Source: Monodelphis domestica (lineage: Eukaryota; Chordata; Mammalia; Didelphimorphia; Didelphidae). From it: a stretch of 64,000 nt of DNA. The notes under the pieces are model-generated. The model saw only the letters and a list, made by a program, of their open reading frames with translations. It searched no databases and was not told where the DNA came from. Location of the stretch: NCBI RefSeq assembly GCF_027887165.1, contig NC_077227.1, positions 541,985,689-542,049,688 of the forward strand, read 5' to 3'. Position numbers and translations under genes: made by a program. Of this stretch, positions 11,691-23,815 are shown one piece after another. The first letter of the stretch is position 1, and each line of letters begins with the position of its first letter.

Positions 11691-13210
11691 AAAAGAATAA
11701 CAAAATCATTTGGAAGAACAAAAGACCAAAAGTTTCAAGGGGATCAAAAATGCTAAGGAAGTTGGCTTAGCAATGCCACATCTCAAACTATATATCTATG
11801 ACTGATTAGAAAAATAGAGTGGTGGATTAGTCAAATAGATTAGGTACACAATACAGAGTAGAAAGTGACCATAGTAAACAAGTGCTTTATAAGCTCAAAG
11901 ATAAAGCTTTTGGGGTGGAAACTTGTAATTTGACCCAAAAGAAGTTGCTGGGGAAACTAGAAAGCAAATTGGCAGATATTAGGTATAGATCAACACATAT
12001 CACACCATATATAAAAATAAGCTCAAAAGAGATAAATGAATCTGTCACATCTTATGGGCATGGGAAGAATTTATGACAAAATAAGAGATAACAAAGTTTA
12101 CAGACTATAAAGGTAATAATTTCTATTTCATCAAATTAAGAAGTTTTTACACAAAGAAAATCAGTGTTGCCAAGATTAGAAGCAAAGCAGGAAACTGAGG
12201 AAAAACTTCTACATCAAGTTACTCTGAAAAAGTTCTCATTTTTCAAATGCATTATAAGAATATGAATCATCCCATTTGATTTTTGTCAAAGAATATGAAG
12301 AAGCTGTTTTCAAAAGAAGAAATGAAAGTTATTTATAGTTGTATAAAAATATTCTGCGTCACTATTAATTAAAGAAATACAAATTAAAACAACACTACAA
12401 TAAGACTTTATACCTATCAGATTAACTAATATGATAGAAAAAGAAAATGACATGTTAGAGGAAATGTGGAAAAAATCAGAACTCTAATGCACTGTTATGG
12501 GTTAAGAATTTGAAATTATGCCCACAGGGCTATAAAAAAGTGCATATCCTTTGACTCTGCAATACCATTATGAAGTCTGTGCCCCAAAGAGATAAAAGAA
12601 AACGAAAAAGGAAAAATAGAAGCAAAAATATTTATAGCAGGATTTTTTTTGTGGTAGCAAAGAATTGAAAATATAAGTGAAGCCCATCAACTGAGAAATG
12701 ACAGAACTAGTTATGGTATATAATTGTGATAGAATACTATTATACTTTAAAAAATGATGAACAGGACGGTTTTAGAAAAATCTATGAAGCTTTATATGAA
12801 CCAATGCAAAGGGAAATGTACAGAACCACGAGTTCATTGAACACAGTAACAGCAATATTGTAATAATGATCACCAGCAAATAATTAGCTATTCTCATTAA
12901 TATGACAATCCAATATAATTCCACATTATGATGATAAATGCTTTCAATGTCCAGAGAAAGAACTGATGGAGCTTAAATGCATATTGAAATATCCTTTTTT
13001 ACATTTTTATTGTTTTGTGTTTTCTTTTGCAACATGTTTGTTTAATAAGGTAATGTTTTGTATGACTGGATGTGTATAATTAAATTCTTTCTCAAAGATG
13101 GAAGAGGAGAGGAAGGGAGGGGGAAAGAATAAGGAATTCAATCTTTTAATGTGAAGATATCTGTTTATAGGTAATTGAGGACAATAAATATAAATTAAAT
13201 ATAAAAAGAA
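11691..13210 (+). mobile_element. Third L1 3' piece with 3' UTR
   Basis: Begins in ORF2 with a decayed KIIWKNKRPKVSRG-type segment and continues through YKLKDKAFGVETCNLTQKK (11885-11941) to the C-terminal region (about 12500-12760). It then has a T-rich and purine-rich 3' UTR ending in ATAAATATAAATTAAATATA near 13200. This is a 5'-truncated old L1. Together with the two preceding pieces it gives three successive copies of the same ORF2 end in one orientation. Confidence 0.75.
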
Positions 13211-13429
13211 TTTAACACATTTTAATTAGCAATGGAAGAATAAAATCAATTCCCCAGTTCCAAAATCAGAGGATCAGAAAACATGAGCACATTGGTTCAA
13301 TTTCAGAAAAGATATCCAGAAAGAATTTGCCATTTCAAACTTTTTAGTATTTGAGAAAAGGGTATATATTATTAGTAAAGAGTAATTTTGTCTACAGTTT
13401 GATTTTAAACTATAAATTTTAATGGAGAA
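13211..13429. other. Unassigned AT-rich spacer
   Basis: About 220 bp between the last L1 tail and the LTR. No coding or repeat signature was recognised. Confidence 0.4.
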
Positions 13430-14208
13430 GGTTTGTAGGTGGTAAAAAGAAACAGGATTTAGGAGAGACAGCTGATGTTTAAGATTGGTTCAGAGAGAGG
13501 AGAAGGGGTTTGGAGATTTTGCCCCTTCAGCCTTCCTTCCTCAGCTATGGATGCTCTCCCAGATTTTTTCTTGTCTTTCTTTCCCCTTGTCCTCCTCTGC
13601 TACTAAAGCCTAAATGTTACCTCCCTCTTTAAACTGTTCCACTCACACCTGATTCAAATTTGGGAAAGGATAACATTTTAATGTCATTTAATTCAATTAA
13701 GATAATACAAAGGAATCGCTGGCAGGGAAAAGAATGAGAAAGGAAAATGGGGGAAAAGCGGGTTCCTTTTTCTAACTTAACCCCCTTTCCCTCCCTCCTT
13801 GATTTTGGGGGGAAATCAGACTTTGGCAGCCTGAGCCGCCTGAGAGATAGTCAGGTTGACTGACCCTGGGTTTGGCCCCTTGGCCACAGTTCAGACCCAG
13901 GGCAACAGGAACTGAGGTAAAGTCTGAGAGAGATTCAAAATTATCTTTCTCAGGTTCCTCTTCAGTAGTCTTTTCAATTGGAAAATGTTGGGGAGAAGGA
14001 TTTCTAGTCACTAGCAGGAAAAAGGTGAGTAATCCTCAACAGAAATTCTTAACCAGTCCTCTATCCTCAGCTTCTCAAAACTGAGAGACCAACTGCTCTT
14101 CAGAAGGAACTTTCTGGCTCTTCAAGATTCCAACCTCCTTGGGCCTCTCCCCCAATGAAGAGAAAGATTCAGGCTGGCACTCCTCCTTTAGGGCCATCCT
14201 CTGTCACA
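13430..14208 (-). mobile_element. Solo LTR (family matching 41257-42020), reverse orientation
   Basis: Aligns by eye over most of its length with the reverse complement of 41257-41920. Shared landmarks include GCAGCCTGAG, GTCAGGTTGACT, GGCAACAGGA.CTGAGGTAAAGTCTG and CTTTTCAATT. Read on the minus strand it starts TGTGACAGAGG at 14208, the same start as the other copy (TGTGATAGAGG), so TG is taken as the LTR boundary. No internal viral sequence is seen next to it, so it is probably a solo LTR of an old endogenous retrovirus. The left boundary, where the two copies stop aligning, is approximate. Open frames on either strand within it are chance. Confidence 0.55.
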
Positions 14209-14689
14209 TAATATACTTTAAAAAATGAATCCCAATTCCACGAAAGCCAAATAAACTGGATATATAAGATCAGTCAATGACATGAAAAACTGAACATGTA
14301 ACTATGCATATATATATATACTATATGTGTATACAAATATGTATATGCATGTACATGTGTTATATATAAAGAACATCCTATATAAGGAGAGGGAAAAGCC
14401 TTTACAGGCATGGCATAACTGGCTACACAACTATAACAGAATTAATAATGTGAAAACCAGACATCTTCCAGTTATGGTTGTCTAGAAGCAACAGGAAGGT
14501 TTCCTATGTCTGACACTGTTGGGAATGAAATATGTATAAGATTTTTTTCTCGTATCTAAAGTTTAATATTTCTGTCCATTTCTTAATTTTATGGATATTA
14601 TTCTAAAATGTCTTATATGCTTTGCTAGGAATATTGTGTGGAAAAGTCTTGATAATCAGTTATAAACATTTGTTATGAGCTAATTTTTT
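14209..14689. other. AT-rich spacer with TA/TG microsatellite
   Basis: Contains a TATATA/TGTA-rich stretch at about 14308-14370. Nothing else was recognised. Confidence 0.4.
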
Positions 14690-14807
14690 CCAGGCTGCAA
14701 ATCCAGGCTTTGGATCCACTGAGGATCCAAAGAGAGGAAAAATAGTCTCTTCCCTCAATAAGCACACACTCTAATGGGGAAAAACAGCATGCAAAACTAT
14801 GCACAAA

Positions 14808-14925
14808 TGTGTGTGTGTGTGTGTGCGTGCCTGTGTCTCTGTGTATCTGTGTATATATGTGTGTGCACTCATGGATGTGTGTGTCCATGGTGTGTGTCCA
14901 TAAGTGTGTCTGAATGTACTCTTAT
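14808..14925. repeat. (TG)n-rich low-complexity tract
   Basis: Imperfect TG/TGTC repeats just left of the LTR. They explain the His/Thr-rich open frames seen on the other strand. Confidence 0.7.
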
Positions 14926-14929
14926 GTAT

Positions 14930-15427
14930 TGTGAATTTTAAAAGTCTCCATCTCGGTCTAGCACCCAAAAATTGTGCACACCCACACTACACGGGCATGT
15001 GCTAGTCAATGACAAATCAGAAATAACTAACTGCCCACCTGGGCTGTCCTAAGCCAAGCTAGATTCACCATTGGCATTTGTGAGGCACAGAAAGTGAGGT
15101 AGGGAACAGCCTCTGGAATTCGCTGAGTTCCTGTGGAGAGAGCTAGAGGGGAGTTCGTGTTAGAAGCTTGAAGAGAGAGGAGGCCGGCAGACAGCTTCCC
15201 TTCAGATCGGTCACGTGAGTCAAGGACTGATTCCTTCCACCTTGGCCCTTTGGGCCTAAAACTCCCTCTGCCTTGGTCAGAGGTTGAGTAGCCCCTTTCC
15301 CTTTTCTCTCCTTCTCTCCCTCTCCTTTTCCCTACTCCCAGTGTGATTAAACCTCCATAAACTCCATTCTGACTTGAGTATTTCATTTTAGGAATTTCTT
15401 AAGTAAATTCCTTGGCAGCCATTGTTC
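14930..15427 (+). mobile_element. Solo LTR inserted in the dispersed repeat
   Basis: About 500 bp with TG at 14930 (TGTGAATTTTAAAAGTC) and CA near 15421-15427. It is richer in G+C than its surroundings, and an ATTAAA at 15348 lies about 80 bp before its end, fitting an R/U5 arrangement. It separates two parts of one older repeat, which supports an insertion. No clear target-site duplication was found. Orientation is inferred from the ATTAAA position. Confidence 0.45.
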
Positions 15428-16420
15428 AATATTATAATAATCTTAAAAGGTGAAATTTTCGCTACAACAGTATGTGCATGTGAACGTGTGTGTATAAATA
15501 TGAGGCAGTCTCAAAGGGGAAGTGGAGGAATTCAGGGGCACTGGAAAAAGTATTTTGTGAATGGTGAGATAGGAAGTAAATCTTAAAGGAAGCCAAGGAA
15601 ACCCAGAGTGGGCATAAAGGGAGAGGATGTAATAGTCTGCATGAAGTACAGCAGATATAGCATTATCACTGGATTGTTGAATATGTGGAGGAAGTAGAGT
15701 TAAACTGTTGGGAAGGTCTCTGAAAGCCAAACAGAGGATTTTATATTTAATCCTGATGATAAGAGGAAACCACTGATTTTTAGTAAATAATGAGGTAACA
15801 TGGTCAGGCTTGTGATTTAGGACAATCAGTCTAATAGTTAAGCAAAGGATAGACTGAAATGGAAATAAACTTGAGGCACAGAGACCATCCAGAAAATGAA
15901 CACAATAAATCAGGTATAAAGTGATGAGAGAATTGGTTGTCTGAGTGAAAAGAAGGGGATGTATATGAAGGATATGAAGATAGAAAAAACATATTTAGTG
16001 GGTGACTGAGAGTAAGGAGTCAAGGTGATATCAAAGTAGCAAGAAGGGAAGGCTTTAAGAGGAAGGATAATGAATTTTGTTTAGACGTGTTAAGTTCAAG
16101 TTGAAAAGATACTTATTTTGATATGTTCCTTAGGCAGTCAATCTTATAAGACTGAAGGTCAGGAGAGAGGGTAGGACTAAATAAATAATCAGAAAATCTT
16201 CTTCATTGGTAAAATGATTGAACTCACAGGAGTTGATGAAAAATCCTTGAGTAAAATAGTATAAAAGGAGTAGTGAATAGGACCTACGAAAGTACCTTGC
16301 AAAAGACTCTCAGTTAGGGGAGGTGATCTAGAGAAAGATCTAGAAAAAGAGACTCAGAGGTTGGGAACAGATAGGCAGGAGGAAAACTGGAAGAGAGGTA
16401 AATTATAAAAACTTAGAGGA

Positions 16421-17740
16421 GAAATGATCCAGTAATCATTCCTGTCAGAGATTGCAGAGAATGTATAATATATGGATATCTCTGTATGATGATTGTCATT
16501 CATGTAAAATCTACTCACAGATATAATCAGGGCTGAAAGTAATCTCATCAACTGTTTCCTCCAACTCAGTCCTGTTACAGAGAAGTAAATAGAAAATCAG
16601 AGGGAAAAAAGTAACCTGCTTGACATCAGATAGTTGGTAAATTACAGTCATATCTTGAAGTGAAATCCTTTTCCTACAAACCCCAGTTTGTTTTCCACTC
16701 TTCCACATGATTTTCTATAACTTGGGTTTCCATTAACTTCAAAAATCCTTAAGTCAATAGTATATATAAAGGGTGGGATTAAGGGACTGGAGAATAGTAA
16801 AGTATCATAAAAATGAATTCAGTTTTCCAAGGAGTTTTTGAAAAGAAATAAAATACTTAGAGAAATAATGTGAGATTTGTGGATGAAATTTAGGGTATAG
16901 GAAGATATATGTGTTTGAAAAGGAAACAAGTAAGATGAACAGCCTAGGTTTAGCCTTTTATAAACAGGTCTTATGTGTAATATCTCCTAAATGTAAGGGA
17001 AAAACCAAATTTACAAGGTGTCAAAACAAAATAAGCTCCTTGAGGAAAAGTGTTGATGAAGTCAGCAAGTCAGACTGGAAAATTTCCTAAGGTCTTTGTA
17101 AGCTTTGAGATTCTATTATCATGTCACTCTTGCTAACTCAACACAATTAACAAAATGCTGAATAATGAGAGGGCATATACCATATCAATAACAAAACAAG
17201 TATGTTGAAGCAAAAAATCATCAGAAGACACTTGTGAAAGAAAGGAGATGTTAAGTTTTCCTTCTCTATCCCAAGTCAAAGAGGAGGACACATATGATTA
17301 GTGAAATAGCAGGAACCTTTAAATAGGGCTCTGATCACAGGAGAGAGCTTGGAACAAACTCCATATGAAATAATAACACTTCATTTTACACTGCCTCACA
17401 CAGGGAGTCTTTCCACATTTGGCAGTATCCAACAAAATACTGATCCAAGTTTCACTGCAAAGCGATGATAGACATTTTCAGTTCTCAAATCTTTTTGCTT
17501 AGCTGCCATTTTGTCCCCCCAGTGGCCTCCTCTTTTTGTAAATGGACAAAAGAAATTATTAAGTAGAGTATAGTGAAAAGAGCACCGAATTTGAAATCAA
17601 AGGACCTGAGTTGGTATGCTCCTTTTATTACCTGATTCCCATGGGTCTTTGATCAATGTGTTTTCCTTTATGTGTCCTGCTTTCCATTTCTATAAAATTA
17701 GAAGATGGAGAAGAATCAATTTCTACATTCTCTAAAGGTA
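16421..17740. other. Intergenic, mostly unassigned
   Basis: No coding evidence. A MIR-like fragment is suggested at about 17575-17700 (GAAAAGAGCACCGAATTTGAAA...CTGAGTTGG). The remainder is unrecognised AT-rich sequence. Confidence 0.4.
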
Positions 17741-17995
17741 GTTAGGTGGCACAGCTAGTGTATAGAGTACTGGAGCTGGAGTAAAGAAAACCTGAGTTCA
17801 AATACGACCTCATACATTTATTAATTGGATGACCTTGGGCAAGTCACTTAACCTGTATCTTCTTCAGTTTCCTCAGTGGTAGAATGATGAATAATAGCAC
17901 CCATTTCCCAGGGTCATTGTGAAGATAAAATAAAATAATATTTGTAAAGCATTTTTTGTATAGTATCTGGCACAAAGTAGGAACTTATATTTTTC
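17741..17995 (+). mobile_element. tRNA-derived CORE-SINE (MAR1/WSINE type)
   Basis: Classic marsupial SINE landmarks in order: GTTAGGTGGCACAGCTAGTG, CCTGAGTTCAAATACGACC (B-box-like), GACCTTGGGCAAGTCACTTA, TTCCTCAGTGGTAGAATGAT, CATTGTGAAGATAAAATAAA and CTGGCACAAAGTAGGAACTT. A Pol III-type head is followed by the conserved core and a LINE-derived tail. Confidence 0.85.
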
Positions 17996-18039
17996 TTCCC
18001 TTCCTTTTCATTAAATAGGCACCAAAATACATAGATTTT

Positions 18040-18116
18040 TCCCCTTATCTCTTTCTTTCCTTCCTTTCCTTCCCTCCTTCCTTCTTTCCTTCTTTCCTTC
18101 CTTCCTTCCTCCCTTC
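18040..18116. repeat. (TTCC)n microsatellite
   Basis: Imperfect CTTTCCTTCC repeats just after the SINE tail. Confidence 0.85.
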
Positions 18117-18124
18117 TGTGTTCA

Positions 18125-19020
<896 letters not shown>

Positions 19021-19254
19021 CCCCAAGATAATACTAATCACCTCATTTTATGCAAATAAATGCATTCATCAGTGACAAGTACAGAATAAGAATAGGCAAC
19101 TGTCATGTTTTAACATTAATTAAAATAATTATATTAGTGTCCACTTCTTTGTCACTTTAAGGTTCTCAAAACATTTTCCTCCTAGGGATGCTATGAGCTG
19201 GAAAGAACAAATATTAAGATGCGTAAGAAGTATGTTGAAAACCAAGGAAAAGTT

Positions 19255-19310
19255 CTCTCATTCAATCAACAAGCACTTTTTAAAAGCATATTATCTGCTA
19301 TATCCTTTGT
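19255..19310 (-). repeat. MIR/L2-like end, truncated by the LINE insertion
   Basis: TTCAATCAACAAGCACTTTT followed by an AGCATATTATCTGCTATATC-type stretch matches the start of a common LINE/SINE 3' end in reverse. It breaks off where the GC-rich insertion begins at about 19311. Confidence 0.5.
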
Positions 19311-19501
19311 GCTCCAACACACCCTGAGCACTCCACAGTGCTTTGCTGCGTCGCCCTCTCAGCCATTGAACCTTCTTGTTGGTTTCTTCCACCTGTTCCT
19401 CTGAAGCAGTCTTCACATGCTGGGTGAGCAAAGCCCTGGTTCATCAGGGGTCGACGACCTGATGGCTACCCTCACAAGGTTTGGCTGGCCTGTCGAAACT
19501 G
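19311..19501. other. Unmatched GC-rich segment left of the hairpin
   Basis: Shares the base composition of the LINE but does not match the sequence that follows the right arm (20880 onward). It could be another part of the same LINE (for example untranslated sequence), part of a related element, or captured DNA. I did not recognise it. Confidence 0.45.
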
Positions 19502-20154
19502 TGATGGCCAGGCCAACGCTGTGGATTCTGTCTTCAATTGAGGCTCTACCTTTCCAGAAGAAGGTGTATCCAGTGGTGGGTTCTCTGAGTGATCCCTCTT
19601 CTGGTAAGCGTGTTTTGCTTAAGGCTGCGATGTCGATGTTATATCGTGAAAGTTCTTTACCAGAGCTGTTCTTCTCTCAGGTCTTGGGGTATTCTCTCTA
19701 TCAAGTAATGTTCTGATGTTCCATGCTCCTAGTAGGAGTTTCTTTGTGTTTTGTTTTCTTTGGTTTCGACTGCTTAAAGGGATGACCCACCAGCCGCGGT
19801 GTGCTGACCGGGTGTTTGTAGGGCAGGCAATGTTTGAGACACCTTTTCTAGTCCCCTCCCTTGATTAGGGTGAGCAGTGCTGTCCTAGAGAGGGCTGCTC
19901 AGTCGCCCAGGATGCTGCCGAACGTCCCTGCTGCCCACAGGGCCGAGCGACCACTGGTCCGTGGGCCGCCTACGCGCAGGATCACTACAACTGCCAGTGG
20001 TCACCTCCACCTGTTGCATCACCACTCCCCCATTGCTGTAGGTCTTGAAGAGGGTGAACAGGGTTAGGATAGATGAGTGTGCACAAAGATACTTGTGCGT
20101 GAAAGAGATTTAAGTGGAAAAGTCGATGTACAGAGACAGTCCCACTCTCTCGGC
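19502..20154 (-). repeat. Left arm of a 653-bp inverted repeat
   Basis: Reverse complement of 20223-20879. By eye I count 16 substitutions and one 4-nt gap (AATT missing here opposite about 20715-20720), so about 97.5% identity. The inner 220 or so bases next to the loop are identical. It carries the 5' UTR and first part of the endonuclease frame of the LINE in antisense. Confidence 0.93.
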
Positions 20155-20222
20155 ATTGGAAGCCTGGGTCCAGTGGCACGAAAAGTCGTTACACCTGGAG
20201 ACTTCCTCAGCTGCATTGGATG
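20155..20222. other. 68-bp loop of the hairpin
   Basis: Unique spacer between the arms. The 8-mer GCATTGGA occurs as a direct repeat at its two edges (20153-20160 and 20213-20220). No coding meaning is apparent. Confidence 0.85.
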
Positions 20223-20879
20223 GCCGAGAGAGTGGGACTGTCTCTGTACATCGACTTTTCCACTTAAATCTCTTTCACGCACAAGTATCTTTGTGCACAC
20301 TCATCTATCCTAACCCTGTTCACCCTCTTCAAGACCTACAGCAATGGGGGAGTGGTGATGCAACAGGTGGAGGTGACCACTGGCAGTTGTAGTGATCCTG
20401 CGCGTAGGCGGCCCACGGACCAGTGGTCGCTCGGCCCTGTGGGCAGCAGCAACATTCGGCAGCATCCTGGGTGACTGAGCAGCCCTCTCTAGGACAGCAC
20501 TGCTCACCCTAATCAAGGGAGGGGACTAGAAAAGGTGTCTCAAACATTGCCTGCCCTACAAACACCCGGTCAGCACACTGCGGCTGGCGGGTCACCCCTT
20601 TAAGCAGTCGAAACCAAAGAAAACAAAACACAAAGAAACTCCTACTAGGAGCATGGAACATCAGAACATTACTTGATAGAGAGAATACCCCAAGACCTGA
20701 GAGAAGAACAGCTCTAATTGGTAAAGAACTGGCACGATACAACATCGACATCGCAGCCTTAAGCGAAACACGCTTACCAGAAGAGGGATCACTCAGAGAA
20801 CCCACCACTGGATACACCTTCTTCTGGAAAGGTAGAGCCTCAAATGAAGAGAGAATCCATGGTGTTGGCCTGGCCATCA
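20223..20879 (+). repeat. Right arm of the inverted repeat (sense 5' end of the LINE)
   Basis: Holds the LINE 5' UTR and the start of the endonuclease frame. GAWNIRTLLDRENTPR begins near 20649 and DIAALSETRLPEEG near 20747. Identity to the left arm ends at GGCCATCA (20872-20879). Confidence 0.93.
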
Positions 20880-23815
20880 AGACCAGTTTGCTCAAACAGC
20901 TGCCAGACTTGCCTGTGGGCATCAGCGAGAGGCTCATGAAGATCCGTTTGCCTCTCAGCAAAGACCGGTATGCCACAATCATCAGTGCATATGCCCTAAC
21001 ACTGACCAGCACAGAGGAGACCATCGAGCAGTTCTACTCTGACCTGAGTGCCGTCCTGCACTCAGTGCCCACCAATGACAAGCTGATACTACTGGGAGAC
21101 TTTTAACGCCCGCGTTGGCCAGGACCATGAAAGATGGAAAGGAGTGCTCGGCAAACACGGCGTGGGCAAAATGAACAACAATGGCCTACTCAGCAAATGC
21201 TCAGAGTTCAAACTCACCATCACGAACACTGTGTTCAGAATGGCGAACAAATATAAAACAACGTGGATGCACCCATGATCAAAACAGTGGCATCTCATTG
21301 ACTACATCAATGTACGCCGGTAAGACATCCAGGATGTACAGATCACCAGAGCCATGAGAGGAGCTGAATGCTAGACAGACCACCTATTTGTTAGAGCGAC
21401 TCTTCAAATGTGCATTGCGCCTCGCCATCCAAAACATGCCCAGACAGTTTGTGCATCTTGCAATGTGAGTCGTCTCAGAGCTCCATTTTATCTGCAAACA
21501 TTCCAGTCCTGTCTGGACGACAAACTGTCTGCCAAGGGACCACTCACTGGAAGCCCAACCAAGAAACTGAACCAGTTCAGAAACACAGTGAAGGAAAAAT
21601 CAAAGGCCCCAAACAAAGCAACACCAGGACTGGTTCCATGAGAAAAACACTGCTATTGAAGACCTATTGAACAAAAAGAACAAACTTTTATGGAGTGGCA
21701 AAATAACCCAATCTCTGCTCCTAAAAAGGACAGATTCAAGTCTCTCCAAGCCACGGTGCAGTGTGAGATCAGGAAAATGCAAGACCAATGGTGGGAAAAA
21801 AAGGCAAAAGAAACCCAGTGCTTTGCTGACACAAAAAACTATAAACAATTTTTCGGTGCCCTCAAGACTGTCTATGGGCCATTAAAATCCGCCACCGCCC
21901 CCTTGCTTCCTTTGATGGTGACACTCTCATAAAAGATAAAAAAGGCATCAACAACAGGTGGAAAGAACACTTCAGCCAGCTCTTCAACCTACCCTCCTCA
22001 GTCGACCAAAGGGCCCTTGATCAGATCCCCCAAAACCGCACCATTGAACAACTTGACATCCCTCCTTCAATAGAGGAAGTCCAAAAAGCCATTAAACAAA
22101 TGAGTTCAGGCAAGGCACCCGGTAAAGATGGGATCCCAACCGAGGTGTACAAGGCCTTAAATGGAAAGGCACTTCAGGCATTCCATATAGTGCTGACCGG
22201 CATATGGGAAGAGGAAGACATGCCCCCAGAACTCAGAGATGCCTCCATCGTAGCCCTATACAAGAACAGGCTCACTAGCAGCCTGTGACAACTACAGAGG
22301 CATCTCACTACTCTCCACTGCTGGAAAGATCCTCGCCCATGTTATACTCAATAGACTCCTGTCATCTGTTTCAGAGCAGAACCTGCCTGAATCACAATGA
22401 GGCTTCCGACCAGATTGCAGCACCATCAACATGGTCTTCACAGTGAGGCAAATGCAGGAAAAATGCATTGAGCAGAACCTGAGTCTCTACATTGTCTTCA
22501 TAGACCTGACAAAGGCGTTCAACACAGTGAACAGGGACGCATTGTGGGTGATCCTTAGCAAGCTCGGCTGCCCAGCAAAATTCATCAAACTGATCCAGCT
22601 CTTTCATGTCGACATGACAGGGGAAGACCTATCTGGTGGAGAGACTTCTGACCACTTCAATATCTCCAATGGCGTGAAACAAGGCTGTGTCCTTTCTCCA
22701 GTGCTATTTAACCTATCCTTCACCCAAGTTTTATGACATGCTGTGATGGATCTAGACCTGGGAGTCTACATCAAATACCGACTGGATGGCTCACTATTCG
22801 ACCTTCTCCGCCTGACTGCAAAAACAAAGACAACAGAGAGACTCATCCTGGAACCTCTCTTTGCAGATGACTGTGCTCTCATGGCCCACCAAGAAAATCA
22901 TCTCCAAACATCTCCAAACGTTTTCTACCGCAGCAAAGTTGTTTGGCCTGACTATCAGCCTCAGCAAAACAGAGGTGCTGTTCCAACCCTCACCAGGGAG
23001 GCCAACTAGCCAGCCATGCATAACTATTGACGGCACGCAGCTATCTAATGTCAACACTTTCAAGTACCTGGGCAGCACCATCGCCAACGACGGGTCCCTA
23101 GAACATGAGATTAATGCCAGGATCCAAAAGGCCAGCCAGGCACTCAGGCGGCTGCGCTGCAAAGTCCTCCAACACAGCAGTGTAAGCACTGCGACGAAGC
23201 TCAAAGTGTACAACGCAGCGGTCCTCAGCTCGCTCCTGTACGGTTGTGAGACATGGACACTGTACTGGAAGCACATGAAACAGCTGGAGCAATTCCACCA
23301 ACGCTCCCTCCGGTCAATCATGAGGATCCGATGGCAGGACCAAATCACCAACCAGGAAGTCCTCGACAGAGCCAACTCCACCAGCATCGAAGTCCTGGTC
23401 CTCAAAACCCAGCTACGATGGTCTGGACATGTCATCGGCATGGACCCACAGCGAATAACAAGACAGGTATTCTATGGTGAACTGTCAGCTGGACTCAGGA
23501 AACAAGGCCGACCAAAGAAAAGATTCAAGGATCAGCTAAAGTCCAACTTGAAGTGGGCTGGCATGACACCAAAGCAACTAGAACTCGCTGCCTCTGTCAG
23601 AAGCAGCTGGCGAACCCACATTAACCATGCCGCCACCACCTTTGAAGATGAGCAACGTCGACGTCGACATCTTGTCGCTGCGCATGAACGCCGACACCAG
23701 GCCACAACCGCACCTCCTGTAGCAACTGGCGTCCCAGGCCCCATCTGCCCCAAACTTTGCACCTCAGTCTTTGGACTCTAAAGCCACATGAGGGTACACC
23801 GTAGATGAAACTGCA
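20640..23815 (+). pseudogene. LINE pol: AP-endonuclease / reverse transcriptase / C-terminal finger, broken
   Basis: The endonuclease spans about 20640-21400: WNIRTL, ALSETRLPEEG, GYTFFWKG, GVGLAIKT and LLGDF. An extra T in ACTTTTAACGC near 21103 shifts the frame before the expected NARVGQD. Downstream it reads GVGKMNNNG and TDH, interrupted by stops near 21279, 21322 and 21373. The reverse transcriptase includes GKAPGKDGIPTEVYKAL (22106-22156), FIDLTKAFNTVN (about 22498-22533), NGVKQGCVLSPVLFNL (about 22669-22716) and FADDCALMAH (about 22860-22889). A frame change at about 22890 gives a 306-codon open stretch (22861-23781) with TFKYLGSTIANDGSL, LLYGCETWTL, LRWSGHVIGMD and KQGRPKKRFKDQLK. It ends CPKLCTSVFGL, a stop, then SHMRVHR, so a stop at 23779 cuts a C2H2-like finger. 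The enzyme would copy LINE RNA into nicked chromosomal DNA. Confidence 0.88.

Larger units (their letters stand above)
14690..16420 (+). repeat. Unassigned old dispersed repeat, copy 1, split by an LTR
   Basis: Left part 14690-14929 reads like the start of the family (ATAGTCTCTTCCCTCAATAA, then CACACTCTAATGGGG, then a TG-rich run at 14808-14925). The body resumes at 15428-16420 (GGAAGCCAAGGAAACCC, then AAAGCCAAACAGAGGATTTT, then TAACATGGTCAGGCTTGTG). The same body motifs occur at 34380-34740 and partly at 18125-18480 and 18665-19020, all in plus orientation. The family is non-coding and I cannot name it. Copies differ strongly, so it is old. Confidence 0.55.

Noticed and set aside
20064..20313. 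Mirror-image 78-codon open frames on both strands with identical first and last parts
   Set aside because: They arise because the sequence is a palindrome. They are not genes.
22794..23441. 215-codon open frame on the minus strand
   Set aside because: Antisense shadow of the LINE reverse transcriptase frame. No motif of its own.
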